Notes: generated by a model not told the origin, from the letters alone. A DNA stretch of 64,000 nucleotides from Brevibacterium mcbrellneri ATCC 49030 (GCF_000178455.1 NZ_ADNU01000016.1:1-64000), one strand, 5' to 3'. Positions 45,938 to 56,066 are shown, counted from the stretch's first letter. Numbers and translations: made by a program.

Positions 45938-46782
45938 AGCCCCATTGTTGCATAGGACGCAAATGTGTCGATGCCATCGACTAATGCGCGCGCGTATGCG
46001 TCAGGGTCCTTTTGCATGCGTTCGGCTTCTTCAGGGTTGCGCATTTCGCCACATTCGACGATGACGGCAGGGACTGACGCATGGTTCAAGCCAGCTAAGT
46101 CGGTGCGCTCCACCATGCCGTCTTTGCCGTATCCGGCGCGCTTGATAGGGAAGTTGTGATCCTTAAACCCCCGCACAATTGCTTCTGCCAGCTTGGTGGA
46201 CTCTTCCACTTTTTCGCCCGGAGCCAGGATGACTCCGAATCCGCGAATCGACGAGTCTGTTGAGCCGTTGGCGTGAATGCTGACCAAGAAGTCGGCTTCG
46301 TCAGCGAACTTCCCGCGTTCATCCACACAGGGTCCGACCCCGTCATTGGAGTCGCGCGACATGATGACGCGAGCGCCACGCTTTCCGAGTTCGTCGCGCA
46401 CCTTTGTGCCGACGTTCCAGTTGAATTCGTGTTCAGGAAAGCCACCGTCGGTTGCTGTGCCCGTGGTGTTGCACGCCTTTTTTCCACCGCGCCCGTCCGG
46501 CACCTTTTTGTTAATGCGGGAAAGGTGTGACGCGTTGCCACCGTTATGGCCAGGGTCTAACGCAATGGTCACGCCGTCGAGAGAGTTGGCCGGTTTGTCG
46601 GTGCCGTCTGACTCGTCAGGTTTGCGTTGAGGAGTTTCCGACGCCGAGGTGTCCCCGGGATTCTGCTCGTGCGTAATGGGCTCCGGTTTGACGGTGGTGC
46701 GGGGCTGTGCCGTCTGGGTGCCCCCACAGCCACCCAGAAGGACCATAACTGCACACGCGTATAGCGCAATTGCGTGTTTCAC
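45934..46782 (-). CDS. Lipoprotein N-acetylmuramoyl-L-alanine amidase (Amidase_3)
   Basis: A 282-aa predicted lipoprotein. The GTG at 46782 gives a signal peptide KHAIALYACAVMVLLGGC with lipobox LGGC, so the cysteine would be lipidated after LspA cleavage. A Pro/Thr/Glu-rich linker leads to the zinc amidase domain with DPGHNGGN, the metal-ligand Glu in FPEHEFNWN, SIHANGS and catalytic-type Glu in VIVECGEMRNPEEA. It cleaves stem peptides from MurNAc. The longer ORF to 46878 would overlap parE. Confidence 0.92.
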   Translation of the reverse strand: MKHAIALYACAVMVLLGGCGGTQTAQPRTTVKPEPITHEQNPGDTSASETPQRKPDESDGTDKPANSLDGVTIALDPGHNGGNASHLSRINKKVPDGRGGKKACNTTGTATDGGFPEHEFNWNVGTKVRDELGKRGARVIMSRDSNDGVGPCVDERGKFADEADFLVSIHANGSTDSSIRGFGVILAPGEKVEESTKLAEAIVRGFKDHNFPIKRAGYGKDGMVERTDLAGLNHASVPAVIVECGEMRNPEEAERMQKDPDAYARALVDGIDTFASYATMGL

Positions 46783-46841
46783 ATGTGTCAGTCTACTCGA
46801 CACAAGCCCCGTGAATCCAAGGTTTTGCGCCGGCTTCGGCC

Positions 46842-46847
46842 TAGACT
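46842..46847 (+). promoter_or_regulatory. Putative -10 element of leaderless parE
   Basis: TAGACT is followed six bases later by the parE GTG at 46854, without a ribosome binding site in between. This spacing is typical of leaderless transcripts. No good -35 was found. Confidence 0.45.
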
Positions 46848-46853
46848 GGGACG

Positions 46854-48956
46854 GTGGCAACATCGGATTACGGAGCACGGCAACTGCAGGTCCTCGAAGG
46901 TCTCGAGGCGGTGCGTAAGCGTCCCGGAATGTATATCGGGTCCACCGACTCGCGTGGCCTTATGCACTGTCTGTGGGAAATTATCGACAACGCTGTCGAC
47001 GAAGCGTTAGGCGGTTACGGCGAAAACATCACGGTGACCCTCCACGAAGACGGATCTGTCACGGTCGAAGATAACGGGCGTGGAATTCCAGTCGACATTG
47101 AACCTCGTACGGGGCTTACCGGTGTTGAACTTGTCATGACGAAGCTCCATGCCGGAGGAAAGTTTGGTGGTGGCTCGTATTCCGCAGTGGGTGGCCTCCA
47201 CGGTGTAGGCGCGTCGGTTGTCAATGCCCTGTCAAGCCGCTTGGACATCGAAGTGACGCGGTCTTCCAAGGTGTACCGCATGTCCTTTAAGCGGGGAGCG
47301 CCCGGAATGTTCACGGATAGGAACGAGCCACACCCGGATAACGACTTCACCCCATTTAAAAAAGAGTCCAAACTGGAGGTCGTCGGCAAGGCTAAACGAG
47401 GTGTCACCGGTACCAAGATTCGCTACTGGGCCGACCCTCAGATCTTTATTCGCGACGCTAAGTTCAACTATGACCACCTTGTGGATCGCGCACGTCAGAC
47501 GGCCTTTTTGGTTCCGGGTCTTAAAATCACGCTTGTCGACAATAGGGGAGTAGCAGTCGACGAAACCGGTGCGCCGATTCCTCACCGCGTCGAAGAGTTT
47601 CAGTTCGACGGCGGGATCTCCGCATTTGTTGACCACTTGGCGCATGATGCCGCGCTGACGGACACGTGGCGTTTTACAACCCAGTCGTCGTTTAAAGAAA
47701 CAGTTCCAGTCCTTAACTCTTCGGGACACATGGAATCGCAAGAAGTTGAACGCGATATTACGGTCGATGTCGCGCTGCGGTGGGGAAACGGCTACGACAC
47801 GATGTTGAAGTCGTTTGTAAACATCATCGCGACTCCCAAAGGCGGAACGCACGTCTCTGGTTTTGAACAAGGAATTGTCAAAACGATTCGCAAGGCAGTC
47901 GAAAGCAATGCTCGTCGCCTCAAAGTGGGCAAGGACAAGCTAGAGAAAGACGACATTCTTGCTGGCCTCACAGCAGTTGTGACTGTCGCTCTCGCTGAAC
48001 CACAGTTTGAGGGGCAAACAAAGGAAGTGCTAGGAACGCCTCCTGTGCGAGGAATCGTTTCTCGGGCAGTCGAAAAAGAACTGACATCCATCCTGGAGTC
48101 CTCACATCGCGCTACTAAGTCCCAGGTGAATACCTTGTTGGAAAAAGTGGTTGCGGAAATGAAATCGAGGATTTCGGCACGTACGCACCGTGAGAATCAG
48201 CGGCGTAAAACCGCATTGGAGAGTTCGTCCCTGCCTGCCAAGCTGTACGACTGCAGGAAGTCCGATGTAGACGAAACAGAACTCTTCATTGTTGAAGGTG
48301 ATTCGGCGATGGGGACGGCAAAAGCGGCACGAAACTCAGAAATGCAAGCGCTTTTCCCTATCCGCGGAAAAATCCTCAATGTGCAAAAGGCCTCTGTTGC
48401 CGACATGCTCGCCAACGCCGAATGCGCTGCGCTTACACAGGTCATCGGTGCGGGTTCGGGGCGCAGTTTTGACCTAGAACAAGCGCGTTACGGCAAAGTC
48501 ATCATTATGACCGACGCTGACGTTGACGGCGCGCACATCCGCACACTGCTCCTCACACTGTTTTTCCGCTACATGCGTCCACTTGTCGAAGCCGGCAGGG
48601 TGTTTGCCGCGGTTCCACCTCTGCACCGCATTGAAGTGGTCAACCGGGGCAAGGCAAACGATGTCATCTATACGTATTCGGAAGCCGAACTGCACAAGAC
48701 AATCGCGCGGTTAGACAGGCAGAAAAAGAGCTACAAGACGCCTCAGCGCTACAAAGGACTGGGAGAGATGGACGCTGACCAGTTGGCGGAAACGACCATG
48801 GACCCAGAACACCGGATGCTTCGTCGGGTGACCATGGACGATGTCGCAAAGGCTGATACCACGTTCAACCTCCTGATGGGTTCCGAGGTGGCCCCGCGTA
48901 AGCAGTTCATTGTGTCCGGCGCTGCCTCACTTGATGCCCAGCGAATCGACGCGTAA
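46854..48956 (+). CDS. parE: DNA topoisomerase IV subunit B
   Basis: A 700-aa type IIA topoisomerase ATPase subunit. The GHKL ATPase domain has EIIDNAVDEALGG, EDNGRGIPVDI and the GGLHGVGASVVNALS loop; the Toprim domain has EGDSAMGTAKAARNSEMQAL and MTDADVDGAHIRTLLLTLF, and the C-terminal PQRYKGLGEMDADQL motif is present. EGDSAMGTAKAARN, where GyrB has EGDSAGGSAK, plus the position beside sigA, points to ParE of actinobacteria and not GyrB. No parC follows in this window. Confidence 0.9.
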   Translation: MATSDYGARQLQVLEGLEAVRKRPGMYIGSTDSRGLMHCLWEIIDNAVDEALGGYGENITVTLHEDGSVTVEDNGRGIPVDIEPRTGLTGVELVMTKLHAGGKFGGGSYSAVGGLHGVGASVVNALSSRLDIEVTRSSKVYRMSFKRGAPGMFTDRNEPHPDNDFTPFKKESKLEVVGKAKRGVTGTKIRYWADPQIFIRDAKFNYDHLVDRARQTAFLVPGLKITLVDNRGVAVDETGAPIPHRVEEFQFDGGISAFVDHLAHDAALTDTWRFTTQSSFKETVPVLNSSGHMESQEVERDITVDVALRWGNGYDTMLKSFVNIIATPKGGTHVSGFEQGIVKTIRKAVESNARRLKVGKDKLEKDDILAGLTAVVTVALAEPQFEGQTKEVLGTPPVRGIVSRAVEKELTSILESSHRATKSQVNTLLEKVVAEMKSRISARTHRENQRRKTALESSSLPAKLYDCRKSDVDETELFIVEGDSAMGTAKAARNSEMQALFPIRGKILNVQKASVADMLANAECAALTQVIGAGSGRSFDLEQARYGKVIIMTDADVDGAHIRTLLLTLFFRYMRPLVEAGRVFAAVPPLHRIEVVNRGKANDVIYTYSEAELHKTIARLDRQKKSYKTPQRYKGLGEMDADQLAETTMDPEHRMLRRVTMDDVAKADTTFNLLMGSEVAPRKQFIVSGAASLDAQRIDA

Positions 48957-49062
48957 GCCTCACGTTTAACCGCACTGTCCATCAGGCAACTCCCGCTAGC
49001 CGAAAAATGAGACCAACTATTTCGAATGCGTCTCGCATAGCCTGAAATCCTGTGAGTATCGT

Positions 49063-49086
49063 TAAAATTGTGGTGGATTAACCACA
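49063..49086 (+). promoter_or_regulatory. cydA promoter and overlapping inverted-repeat operator
   Basis: TAAAAT (49063-49068) is a good -10 hexamer. Directly after it, TGTGGT (49069-49074), six bases and ACCACA (49081-49086) form a perfect inverted repeat over the probable transcription start. The site, 37 bp ahead of the cydA GTG, suits a repressor. It does not match the Rex site TGTGAAC-N-GTTCACA or the CRP site in spacing. Confidence 0.6.
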
Positions 49087-49123
49087 CTGTTGCGCACGTG
49101 GTGTGCACATTTGAGGAGGCGAC

Positions 49124-50695
49124 GTGGACCCGGTACTCATCGGCCGGTGGCAGTTTGGAATTACCACCGTGTACCACTTCTGGATGGTCCCGCTCACCCT
49201 CGGGCTTGGACTGCTCGTCGGTATTATGCAGACCCTGTACTACCGCACTGGTGATGAGCGGTGGCTACGCTCCACAAAGTTCTGGGGCAAGCTCTACCTG
49301 ATTAACTTCATCATGGGTGTTGCGACCGGTATTGTTCAGGAATTTCAGTTCGGAATGGCGTGGAGTGAATACTCACGCTTTGTGGGAGACGTTTTCGGGG
49401 CGCCTCTTGCGATGGAAGCACTTATCGCGTTCTTCCTCGAATCGACTTTCTTGGGAATTTGGATCTTCGGTTGGAAGCGACTTTCCAAGCCGTTGCACTT
49501 GACTGTTCTGTGGGCCGCCGTGATCGGATCATGGCTGTCGGCCTACTTCATTATTGTGGCCAACTCATGGATGCAACACCCCGTGGGCGTTGAAATGATC
49601 GACGGACGTCCAGTGATGGTTGATGTTGTCGCTGTTTTGACCAACAACACGGCCCTGTGGGCTTACGCTCACACATTGGCTGGTGCGGTCGCCGTGGGTG
49701 GCGGGTTCCTTGTGGGTATCGCGTGGTACCACCTGTGGCGCCGTCGCAAGGATGGCATCGACACGGTTGATGACAAGGGCAATGTTGTCGTCGGAGACGC
49801 TCCAGAAATTGCTGGACGTGACGCAAAAGATCACTCAGTGTGGATCAAATCGCTCCGCATGGGTGCATGGACGGCCATCATCGCGTTTGTGTTCGTAGCA
49901 ATTACAGGTGACTTCCAAGCGAAGCTCATGTACGAACAGCAACCCATGAAGATGGCGTCGGCAGAAGCTGCGTGCCACGACGGCGGACAGTTCTCGGTTC
50001 TGACCGTCGGTAAGCCCGACCTCAACTCGTGTGACTCGGTTAAGCCCATTATTGAGATCCCTGGCCTCTTGTCCTTCTTGGCAAAGGGCGACTTCACTAG
50101 CGACGTGCCCGGTGTGAACACCCTGATTCCGGAATATGAAGAGAAGTACGGCACCACTCTGCCGGAAGGCGACATGTACGGCGAGTACTCGGGCGCACCC
50201 GTGGACTATCAGCCACTCATGATCGTCACGTACTGGGGCTTCCGTATGATGATCGGATTCGGTGTCCTCTCAGCAGCGTTCGCCGCGTTGGCATTGGTGC
50301 TCACTCGCAAGGGCACTGTGCCACAAGCTAAATGGTTGAACACTCTCGCAGTCTTGTCGATCTTCGCTCCCTTTATCGCGAATACGGCAGGATGGGTGTT
50401 CACCGAAATGGGACGCCAGCCGTTTGTGGTGGCCCCCAACCCTGACCCGTCAGGTGTTGACGGCGTGTTCCTTTACACGGCCGCAGCGATTTCACCGTCA
50501 GTTACGGCCGCTGAACTCCTGTTCAGTTTGATCACGCTGACACTGTTGTACGGTGCGCTCATGGTGGTTGAGCTTAAGCTCATCATCAAGTACACCCGGG
50601 GTGGTGTTGCTTCTGCCATGCCCGAACTCGACATCCGCAACAACAAGCCCACCGTTGATGCGAAGAACGACGACGTCTTGGCGTTCGCTTACTAA
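49124..50695 (+). CDS. cydA: Cytochrome bd oxidase subunit I
   Basis: A 523-aa polytopic membrane protein that oxidises quinol and carries three haems. Helix motifs are present: the haem-ligand His in TTVYHFWMVPLTLGLG near residue 18, the GIVQEFQFGMAWSEYSRFVGD and MEALIAFFLESTFLG region, a second His in YAHTLAGAV, and the PFIANTAGWVFTEMGRQP region near the end. GAGGAGG precedes the GTG start. It is the first gene of a complete cyd operon. Confidence 0.97.
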   Translation: MDPVLIGRWQFGITTVYHFWMVPLTLGLGLLVGIMQTLYYRTGDERWLRSTKFWGKLYLINFIMGVATGIVQEFQFGMAWSEYSRFVGDVFGAPLAMEALIAFFLESTFLGIWIFGWKRLSKPLHLTVLWAAVIGSWLSAYFIIVANSWMQHPVGVEMIDGRPVMVDVVAVLTNNTALWAYAHTLAGAVAVGGGFLVGIAWYHLWRRRKDGIDTVDDKGNVVVGDAPEIAGRDAKDHSVWIKSLRMGAWTAIIAFVFVAITGDFQAKLMYEQQPMKMASAEAACHDGGQFSVLTVGKPDLNSCDSVKPIIEIPGLLSFLAKGDFTSDVPGVNTLIPEYEEKYGTTLPEGDMYGEYSGAPVDYQPLMIVTYWGFRMMIGFGVLSAAFAALALVLTRKGTVPQAKWLNTLAVLSIFAPFIANTAGWVFTEMGRQPFVVAPNPDPSGVDGVFLYTAAAISPSVTAAELLFSLITLTLLYGALMVVELKLIIKYTRGGVASAMPELDIRNNKPTVDAKNDDVLAFAY

Positions 50696-50704
50696 GGAGT
50701 GGCA

Positions 50705-51739
50705 ATGGAAATTCTGCAGATTATCTGGTTTATTCTCATCGCCGTTCTGTGGTTGGGATACCTCTTCCTCGAGGGCTTTGACCTGGGCGTAGGTGTCCTC
50801 ATGAAGGCACTGGCGAAAAACGAAAAAGAACGTCGCGTTCTTCTCAACTCGATCGGTCCGGTGTGGGACGGTAACGAGGTGTGGCTGCTGACCGCTGGTG
50901 GTGCTACCTTCGCGGCCTTCCCCCTGTGGTACGCCTCCCTGTTCTCGGCTCTCTATCTGCCGCTGACGCTCGCTCTCGTTGCACTGATCCTCAGGGCTGT
51001 GTCGATCGAGTACCGCGGAAAAGGTCATTCGGATCAGTGGCGTAACTTCTGGACGTGGGCCATGGCTGGAGGCTCAGCCGTAGCCGCCTTCTGCGTGGGG
51101 GCCATGCTCGCCCTGACCACGACCGGACTGCCTCTGAACGAAAACGGAGATAACATCGGTGGCCCATTCGCGTGGGTAAACGTGTACGCCATTATCGGCG
51201 GTCTGGGAGTCCTTGGATTCTCGATCCTGCACGGTCTGCTTTTCGTCAGCCTCAAGACTGACGGCGACATTCGTCACCGTGCTCACGCGCTAGCCGCGAA
51301 GTGGGGCCCTGTGTTCTTGCTTCCGATCGTCGTATGGGTCGTCATCGTTCAGGTGATGCACGGTCCTGTGTGGGGCTGGGCAGTGATCGCGCTTGCCGCA
51401 GTGTTCGCAGCAATCAGCTGGGTACGCCTGCGTGCAGGTTCCGAAAAGGGTGGATTTATCTTCCAGGGTCTGTTCCTGGTCGCGGGAGTCGTGAGCGTCT
51501 TCGCCTCGATCTTCCCCAACGTTCTCCCATCCACCATCAACCCGGAGTTCTCGCTCACCCTTGCAAACGCATCGTCGTCTAACTACACGTTGGGCGTCAT
51601 GCTGTGGGTGACGGTGATCTTCGTGCCCATCGTCCTGGCGTACACGGTCTTCTCGTACACGCTGTGGGCTAAGCGTCTGCACGTTGAGCACATTCCGGAA
51701 GCACACCAGATTCCGGTGGCTGCTCGCATCAAAGCGTGA
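50705..51739 (+). CDS. cydB: Cytochrome bd oxidase subunit II
   Basis: A 344-aa polytopic protein that pairs with CydA. It begins with LQIIWFILIAVLWLGYLFLEG, continues with FDLGVGVLM and NSIGPVWDGNEVWLLTAGG, and ends before the cydDC start. The ATG at 50705 is used because AAGGAG lies five bases before it; the GTG at 50699 is too close. The gap to cydA is only nine bases. Confidence 0.97.
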   Translation: MEILQIIWFILIAVLWLGYLFLEGFDLGVGVLMKALAKNEKERRVLLNSIGPVWDGNEVWLLTAGGATFAAFPLWYASLFSALYLPLTLALVALILRAVSIEYRGKGHSDQWRNFWTWAMAGGSAVAAFCVGAMLALTTTGLPLNENGDNIGGPFAWVNVYAIIGGLGVLGFSILHGLLFVSLKTDGDIRHRAHALAAKWGPVFLLPIVVWVVIVQVMHGPVWGWAVIALAAVFAAISWVRLRAGSEKGGFIFQGLFLVAGVVSVFASIFPNVLPSTINPEFSLTLANASSSNYTLGVMLWVTVIFVPIVLAYTVFSYTLWAKRLHVEHIPEAHQIPVAARIKA

Positions 51740-54700
51740 GTAAGTCTCCCGTAGTGATAGCGCTCGGTGCACCTCAGGGCGCCCGGGCGCTCGCTTGGTT
51801 GGGGCTCGTCGCTGTCCTTAAAGCGGTAGGCCTGGTCCTCATCGCCGAGTCCTGTGCGCGTGGAATCGTGGCGCTCATGCACGGCGAGCCGTTCGAGTTT
51901 GCTCTGCTTCTGGGGTGTGTTGGCGCGGCTATCCGCGGAGTCGCCGTGTGGCTGACAAAAGCCGTGGGAGCGCGTGCCTCGGTCGGGTTTAAAACTGAGC
52001 TCCGTTCGCGGGTGTTGGACCGTGTCACAGCGGGTTCAGGCCGGGACACAGGAGTTTCTGACGGAGCCCTGGCGGTGAGCGTCACGCGCACTCTGGATGA
52101 ACTTGACGACTATTTTGTCCGTGTCTTACCAGCACTGTTAACCACCATGTGCGTACCGGCACTGATCATCGTGCGAATTCTTTTCGCCGATTGGGTTTCG
52201 GCCGTCGTCATCGTTGTGACGCTTCCGCTGGTGCCGCTCTTCATGATCCTGATCGGCAAGTACACGCTTGAGCGTGTCAGTGAAGCGACCCAGTCACTTG
52301 ATCAACTGTCGAACAATCTTGTGGAGCTAGCCCGAGGCTTACCTGTTCTGGTGGGCTTGGGGCGCGTGTACGCACAAACTGCGGCGTTGAAGTCCATGAG
52401 CGAGTCGTATCGCACCACCACCTTGCAGACTTTGCGCGTTGCTTTTCTCTCTGCGCTCGCGCTTGAACTCATTGCGACCCTTTCGGTTGCAGTGGTTGCG
52501 GTGTTCATTGGTGTTCGCTTGGTCAGCGGCAGTTTGGATTTACAGGCCGGTCTGCTCGCGTTGATCCTGGCCCCTGAATGCTATTTGCCTCTGCGTCAGT
52601 TGGGTGCTGCTTTTCACGCAACAGAAGACGGGATGGCCGCGTATGAGCGCGTTAAAAGGTTGATTTCACGGCCGGTGAACGCGCCTGTTGAGTGCCGCCC
52701 TGGTTCCCTGGCCATCGCCGAGGTGTCCGTCACCTATGCGGGTCGACCTCGGCCTGCGCTGTCCCCAGTGTCAGCGACCTTTTCAGGCCTCACAGTTGTG
52801 ACGGGTGGCTCTGGAACGGGTAAGTCAACGTTGCTGGGCGTGTTGGCAGGTCTTGTCAGGACGAACGACACGTGTACCGTGAGCGGACACGTTGTGGGTG
52901 TTCCCGAAAGGATCGCGTATGCCGGTCAGGCGCCACGTACGTGCGGAGAAACGTTAGAAGAAGAAGCTCAACTGTATGGCGCTGAGCTCACGCCTTATCT
53001 CCAACGCGTGGGCCTAGACCTTGACCCGCAAACGCCTCCGTCTGCGTTGAGCCCGGGGGAGTTGCGCCGTTTTGCGATTGCGCGCGCTCTCATGCGGGTG
53101 GACGCAGGGGCAGAACTGCTCATTGTCGATGAGCCAACCGCCCACTTAGACGCGCAGACGGCGCACACGATCCGCACGGAACTGCTCACGATTTCTCAGT
53201 CGATCCCCGTGATCGCTGCGACCCACGACCCAGAGCTCATCAACCTGGGCACGGAACTCCGCTTAGACGGGACTCCTAACTCGACCGAAACAACGACCAA
53301 AACCACCCCCGAAAACCAGCCTGCGCATACGCCCAAAGCAGCGCCCACCTCGGCGCCCGAAACCCGGATCAGCACCCGCACGGCTCTTCGTAGGCTGGTG
53401 AATGCGATGAACGTGTTTTCTGCGAAGTTCATCGGATCTACCTTGTTCGCGGTGGCTGCGGTTGCGTCGGCGGCGGCGCTTTCGGGTGTGTCCGCGTGGC
53501 TCATTGTGCACGCGTCTTTCCAGCCGCCCATCATGTATTTGTTGGTGGCGATCGTGGGTGTGCGGTTCTTTGGGCTGTCGCGGTCGGTGTTTACGTACGT
53601 GAAGCAGCTGTTGCTTCACGATGCGATGCTGACGTCGCTGACGCAGCTACGCGAACGCGTGTGGTTAGGTTTTGCGCGGGCCGGCACCGCGAACCGCACC
53701 TTGCTCCGAGGGGAGTTGGCACTCACCCGGCTGGTTGCTGATGTCGACGATGTGCGTGACGGCGCTCCCCGCGTGGTTCAACCTCCGATTGTCGCCGCCG
53801 TGGTTGCGGTGGCTGCGATTGTTGTGATGGCGCTCATTCACCCGTGGGCTGCTGTGTTGACCGCGGTGTGCGCGCTGGTGTCTGTGGTGTGTGCCCCTGC
53901 GGTGACGCTTGTGGTGGACGGGCAGGCGAGTTCCGCACGTTTGAGCACGCGCACGCAGGTGTTGTCGCGTATCAGTGCGTTCTTGTGGGCACGTGAGGAC
54001 GTTCTGGTCAATGGCAGGGCCGCCGAGGTGGTCGACAGTATTCGCGAAACCGACAGGCAGGCTTCGAGCGCCGAACTCAGGGTTTTGTGGGCTGCTGGAA
54101 TTGGTGAGGGAATTGTCACCGTGGCAACGACGCTCAACGCGGTTCTCATGTTGCCGTTGTTAGCATCTGCAGTGGCCAGTGGAGAGGTGACGCCCGAACT
54201 TCTCGCAGTGACGGTGTTGCTGCCTCTAGCGCTCATTGACTGTTACATTGACTCGTTGACTGCGGTGCAGAACTGGCCGGCGCTCAAGCACAGCCTGGCC
54301 CGGGTTCCAGCGCTCGATGAACGTGGCGAGATCCGTAAGGACACTAGCGAACCTGTCGCGGAGTTCGACTCTGCGGGACTTGAAAAGGTGGCTGCCCGCT
54401 GGCCAGGCATGACCGAGGACGTCTTTAGTGACGTTTCAGCTTCCATTACCCCAGGGTCGTGGACAACCGTGACGGGCCGTTCAGGATCAGGAAAGACCAC
54501 GCTGATAAGCCTCCTGCTGCGTTTCATTAATCCAGTGAGCGGAAAGTACACGCTCAACGGCGGTGACGCACTTAAGCTGGCGGCCACACAACTGTCTTCG
54601 GTCTTTGCGTGGTGTCCGCAAGAGTCACACGTCTTCGACTCCACGGTGCGCAATAATCTGGCGATTGCACGTGACCGGGACAACGCTCCAACAGATCACG

Positions 54701-55011
54701 AGATTCGCGATGTTCTTGTCCGTGTGGGCTTGGAAGAACTGGCAGAAGTCGACTCCAGGATTGGAGCGTCCGGCGCGTATTTGTCAGGTGGTCAGCGTCA
54801 GCGATTAGCCGTCGCCAGAACTTTGCTGGCCGGGGCGCAGGTCATCATTCTTGACGAGCCCACCGCCCACTTAGACGAACAGTTGGCGACTTCGCTCATG
54901 GACGATCTGCGTGAGATCTTGCACGACAAAGCGGTAGTCGTAGTGACCCACGACCACACGCTTATCCGGCCGAACGATCGCGTGATTGCCGTGGGTGAGC
55001 TACGACGCTAG
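51736..55011 (+). CDS. cydDC: Fused CydD-CydC ABC transporter
   Basis: A 1091-aa fusion of the two ABC exporter halves needed for cytochrome bd assembly, thought to export glutathione or cysteine or to handle haem. The first half has six helices and a nucleotide-binding domain with Walker A GGSGTGKSTLLGVLAG, signature LSPGELRRFAIARAL and LLIVDEPTAHLD; the second has GRSGSGKTTLISLLL, LSGGQRQRLAVARTLL and VIILDEPTAHLD. A Thr/Pro/Glu-rich linker (about 513-550) joins them. The GTG start overlaps the cydB stop. Such fusions are common in actinobacteria. Confidence 0.94.
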   Translation: MSKSPVVIALGAPQGARALAWLGLVAVLKAVGLVLIAESCARGIVALMHGEPFEFALLLGCVGAAIRGVAVWLTKAVGARASVGFKTELRSRVLDRVTAGSGRDTGVSDGALAVSVTRTLDELDDYFVRVLPALLTTMCVPALIIVRILFADWVSAVVIVVTLPLVPLFMILIGKYTLERVSEATQSLDQLSNNLVELARGLPVLVGLGRVYAQTAALKSMSESYRTTTLQTLRVAFLSALALELIATLSVAVVAVFIGVRLVSGSLDLQAGLLALILAPECYLPLRQLGAAFHATEDGMAAYERVKRLISRPVNAPVECRPGSLAIAEVSVTYAGRPRPALSPVSATFSGLTVVTGGSGTGKSTLLGVLAGLVRTNDTCTVSGHVVGVPERIAYAGQAPRTCGETLEEEAQLYGAELTPYLQRVGLDLDPQTPPSALSPGELRRFAIARALMRVDAGAELLIVDEPTAHLDAQTAHTIRTELLTISQSIPVIAATHDPELINLGTELRLDGTPNSTETTTKTTPENQPAHTPKAAPTSAPETRISTRTALRRLVNAMNVFSAKFIGSTLFAVAAVASAAALSGVSAWLIVHASFQPPIMYLLVAIVGVRFFGLSRSVFTYVKQLLLHDAMLTSLTQLRERVWLGFARAGTANRTLLRGELALTRLVADVDDVRDGAPRVVQPPIVAAVVAVAAIVVMALIHPWAAVLTAVCALVSVVCAPAVTLVVDGQASSARLSTRTQVLSRISAFLWAREDVLVNGRAAEVVDSIRETDRQASSAELRVLWAAGIGEGIVTVATTLNAVLMLPLLASAVASGEVTPELLAVTVLLPLALIDCYIDSLTAVQNWPALKHSLARVPALDERGEIRKDTSEPVAEFDSAGLEKVAARWPGMTEDVFSDVSASITPGSWTTVTGRSGSGKTTLISLLLRFINPVSGKYTLNGGDALKLAATQLSSVFAWCPQESHVFDSTVRNNLAIARDRDNAPTDHEIRDVLVRVGLEELAEVDSRIGASGAYLSGGQRQRLAVARTLLAGAQVIILDEPTAHLDEQLATSLMDDLREILHDKAVVVVTHDHTLIRPNDRVIAVGELRR

Positions 55012-55024
55012 TGATCCGTAGAGC

Positions 55025-55963
55025 CTAGTCCTTTTTCCCAAACATGATTTCGTCCCAGCTGGGAACGGAAGAACGTCCCTTCTTTCTAGGCTGTTCTTCG
55101 AGTTGTTCGTCCGCGTCGTCTGTCACTCCTGGCTCGTCCAAAAGCGACGGCTGGTCGTCATCGTGGTGAGCGGGAGCTGCCAAAACGGCGTCGTCGTGAG
55201 CGTCTTGTGGGCGCGACAGTGCTGAGTGAGCGCCATCTGGTTGCGACTCAGGCGCGTCCGGAACTGAACGCACGATTGGCTGTGTTTCGTTTTTGCGGCG
55301 TCGCAGGCTCTCCAAAATGCGCCCGGTTTCGCTTTGCGTGTCACGGGTGTCGCGCTGTGTGTGATCGGCCTCGACGTTGAACACCGAACCGTAGTCGGGG
55401 ATCGGGCCGGAGTCCGTTGGGCCGGTATCGGACAGCCAACGGGCTTCATCGTCAAGTGCTGTGACGGAGCCGGACCGGTATTCCCAGCTTGCGACCGAGG
55501 TGGTGTTGCCCGCTGGATAACGCAACTCAACGTGCCACGCTCCGGTTTCGGTACGCCACGCGTCCCACGTCTGGTCCGATTCTTCAATATCGCGTGCCTG
55601 AAGGCGTTCGGTGACAACTTCGCTGAGCGGACGCGAACCCGATTCGGAGTACACCGGGCACTGACCAGCGGTGTGCGCGATGTGGCGCCGTTCAGCCAGA
55701 ATGGGCCCTTCGTACTGCTGGATCTGCGTCAGTGGCGCACCGGTGTCGTGCGCAACGTCTTCGGCCGACATTCCGGAGCGAATCATCGACTGGATCACTT
55801 TTGGTCGCACATGACCGGTGCTGTGGCCGGTTACCGTGTGTGTGCGCACTCGACGGATCGCAGCAAAAACGTCCTCGGTAGCGGGCAAAAAATACTCATT
55901 GCCTTGCCCATCAACGAGTTTGAGCGAGTCATCTTCAATACTTTGAAAAGACAATCTAGTCAC
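55025..55963 (-). CDS. sepH: Cell division protein SepH (DUF3071)
   Basis: A 312-aa actinobacterial protein. The N-terminal SepH domain has LKLVDGQGNEYFLP, and its helix-turn-helix-like part has RPKVIQSMIRSGMSAEDVAHDTG; a long acidic, Asp/Ser-rich linker and a short basic C-terminal motif (KKGRSSVPSWDEIMFG) follow. SepH binds FtsZ and stimulates Z-ring assembly; the N-terminal domain is the part that contacts FtsZ. AAAGGATG lies upstream of the GTG at 55963; the ORF runs to 55999. It is convergent with cydDC and divergent from the ferrochelatase gene. Confidence 0.9.
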   Translation of the reverse strand: MTRLSFQSIEDDSLKLVDGQGNEYFLPATEDVFAAIRRVRTHTVTGHSTGHVRPKVIQSMIRSGMSAEDVAHDTGAPLTQIQQYEGPILAERRHIAHTAGQCPVYSESGSRPLSEVVTERLQARDIEESDQTWDAWRTETGAWHVELRYPAGNTTSVASWEYRSGSVTALDDEARWLSDTGPTDSGPIPDYGSVFNVEADHTQRDTRDTQSETGRILESLRRRKNETQPIVRSVPDAPESQPDGAHSALSRPQDAHDDAVLAAPAHHDDDQPSLLDEPGVTDDADEQLEEQPRKKGRSSVPSWDEIMFGKKD

Positions 55964-56066
55964 AACACACCATCCTTTTAGTCTTTCTAAGCGTGTCACG
56001 TCCGGGTGCGTCTCACCGTGATCTTCACGTGGCGAGTCGAAATTCTCTGGGCCATATCCAGCGGGT

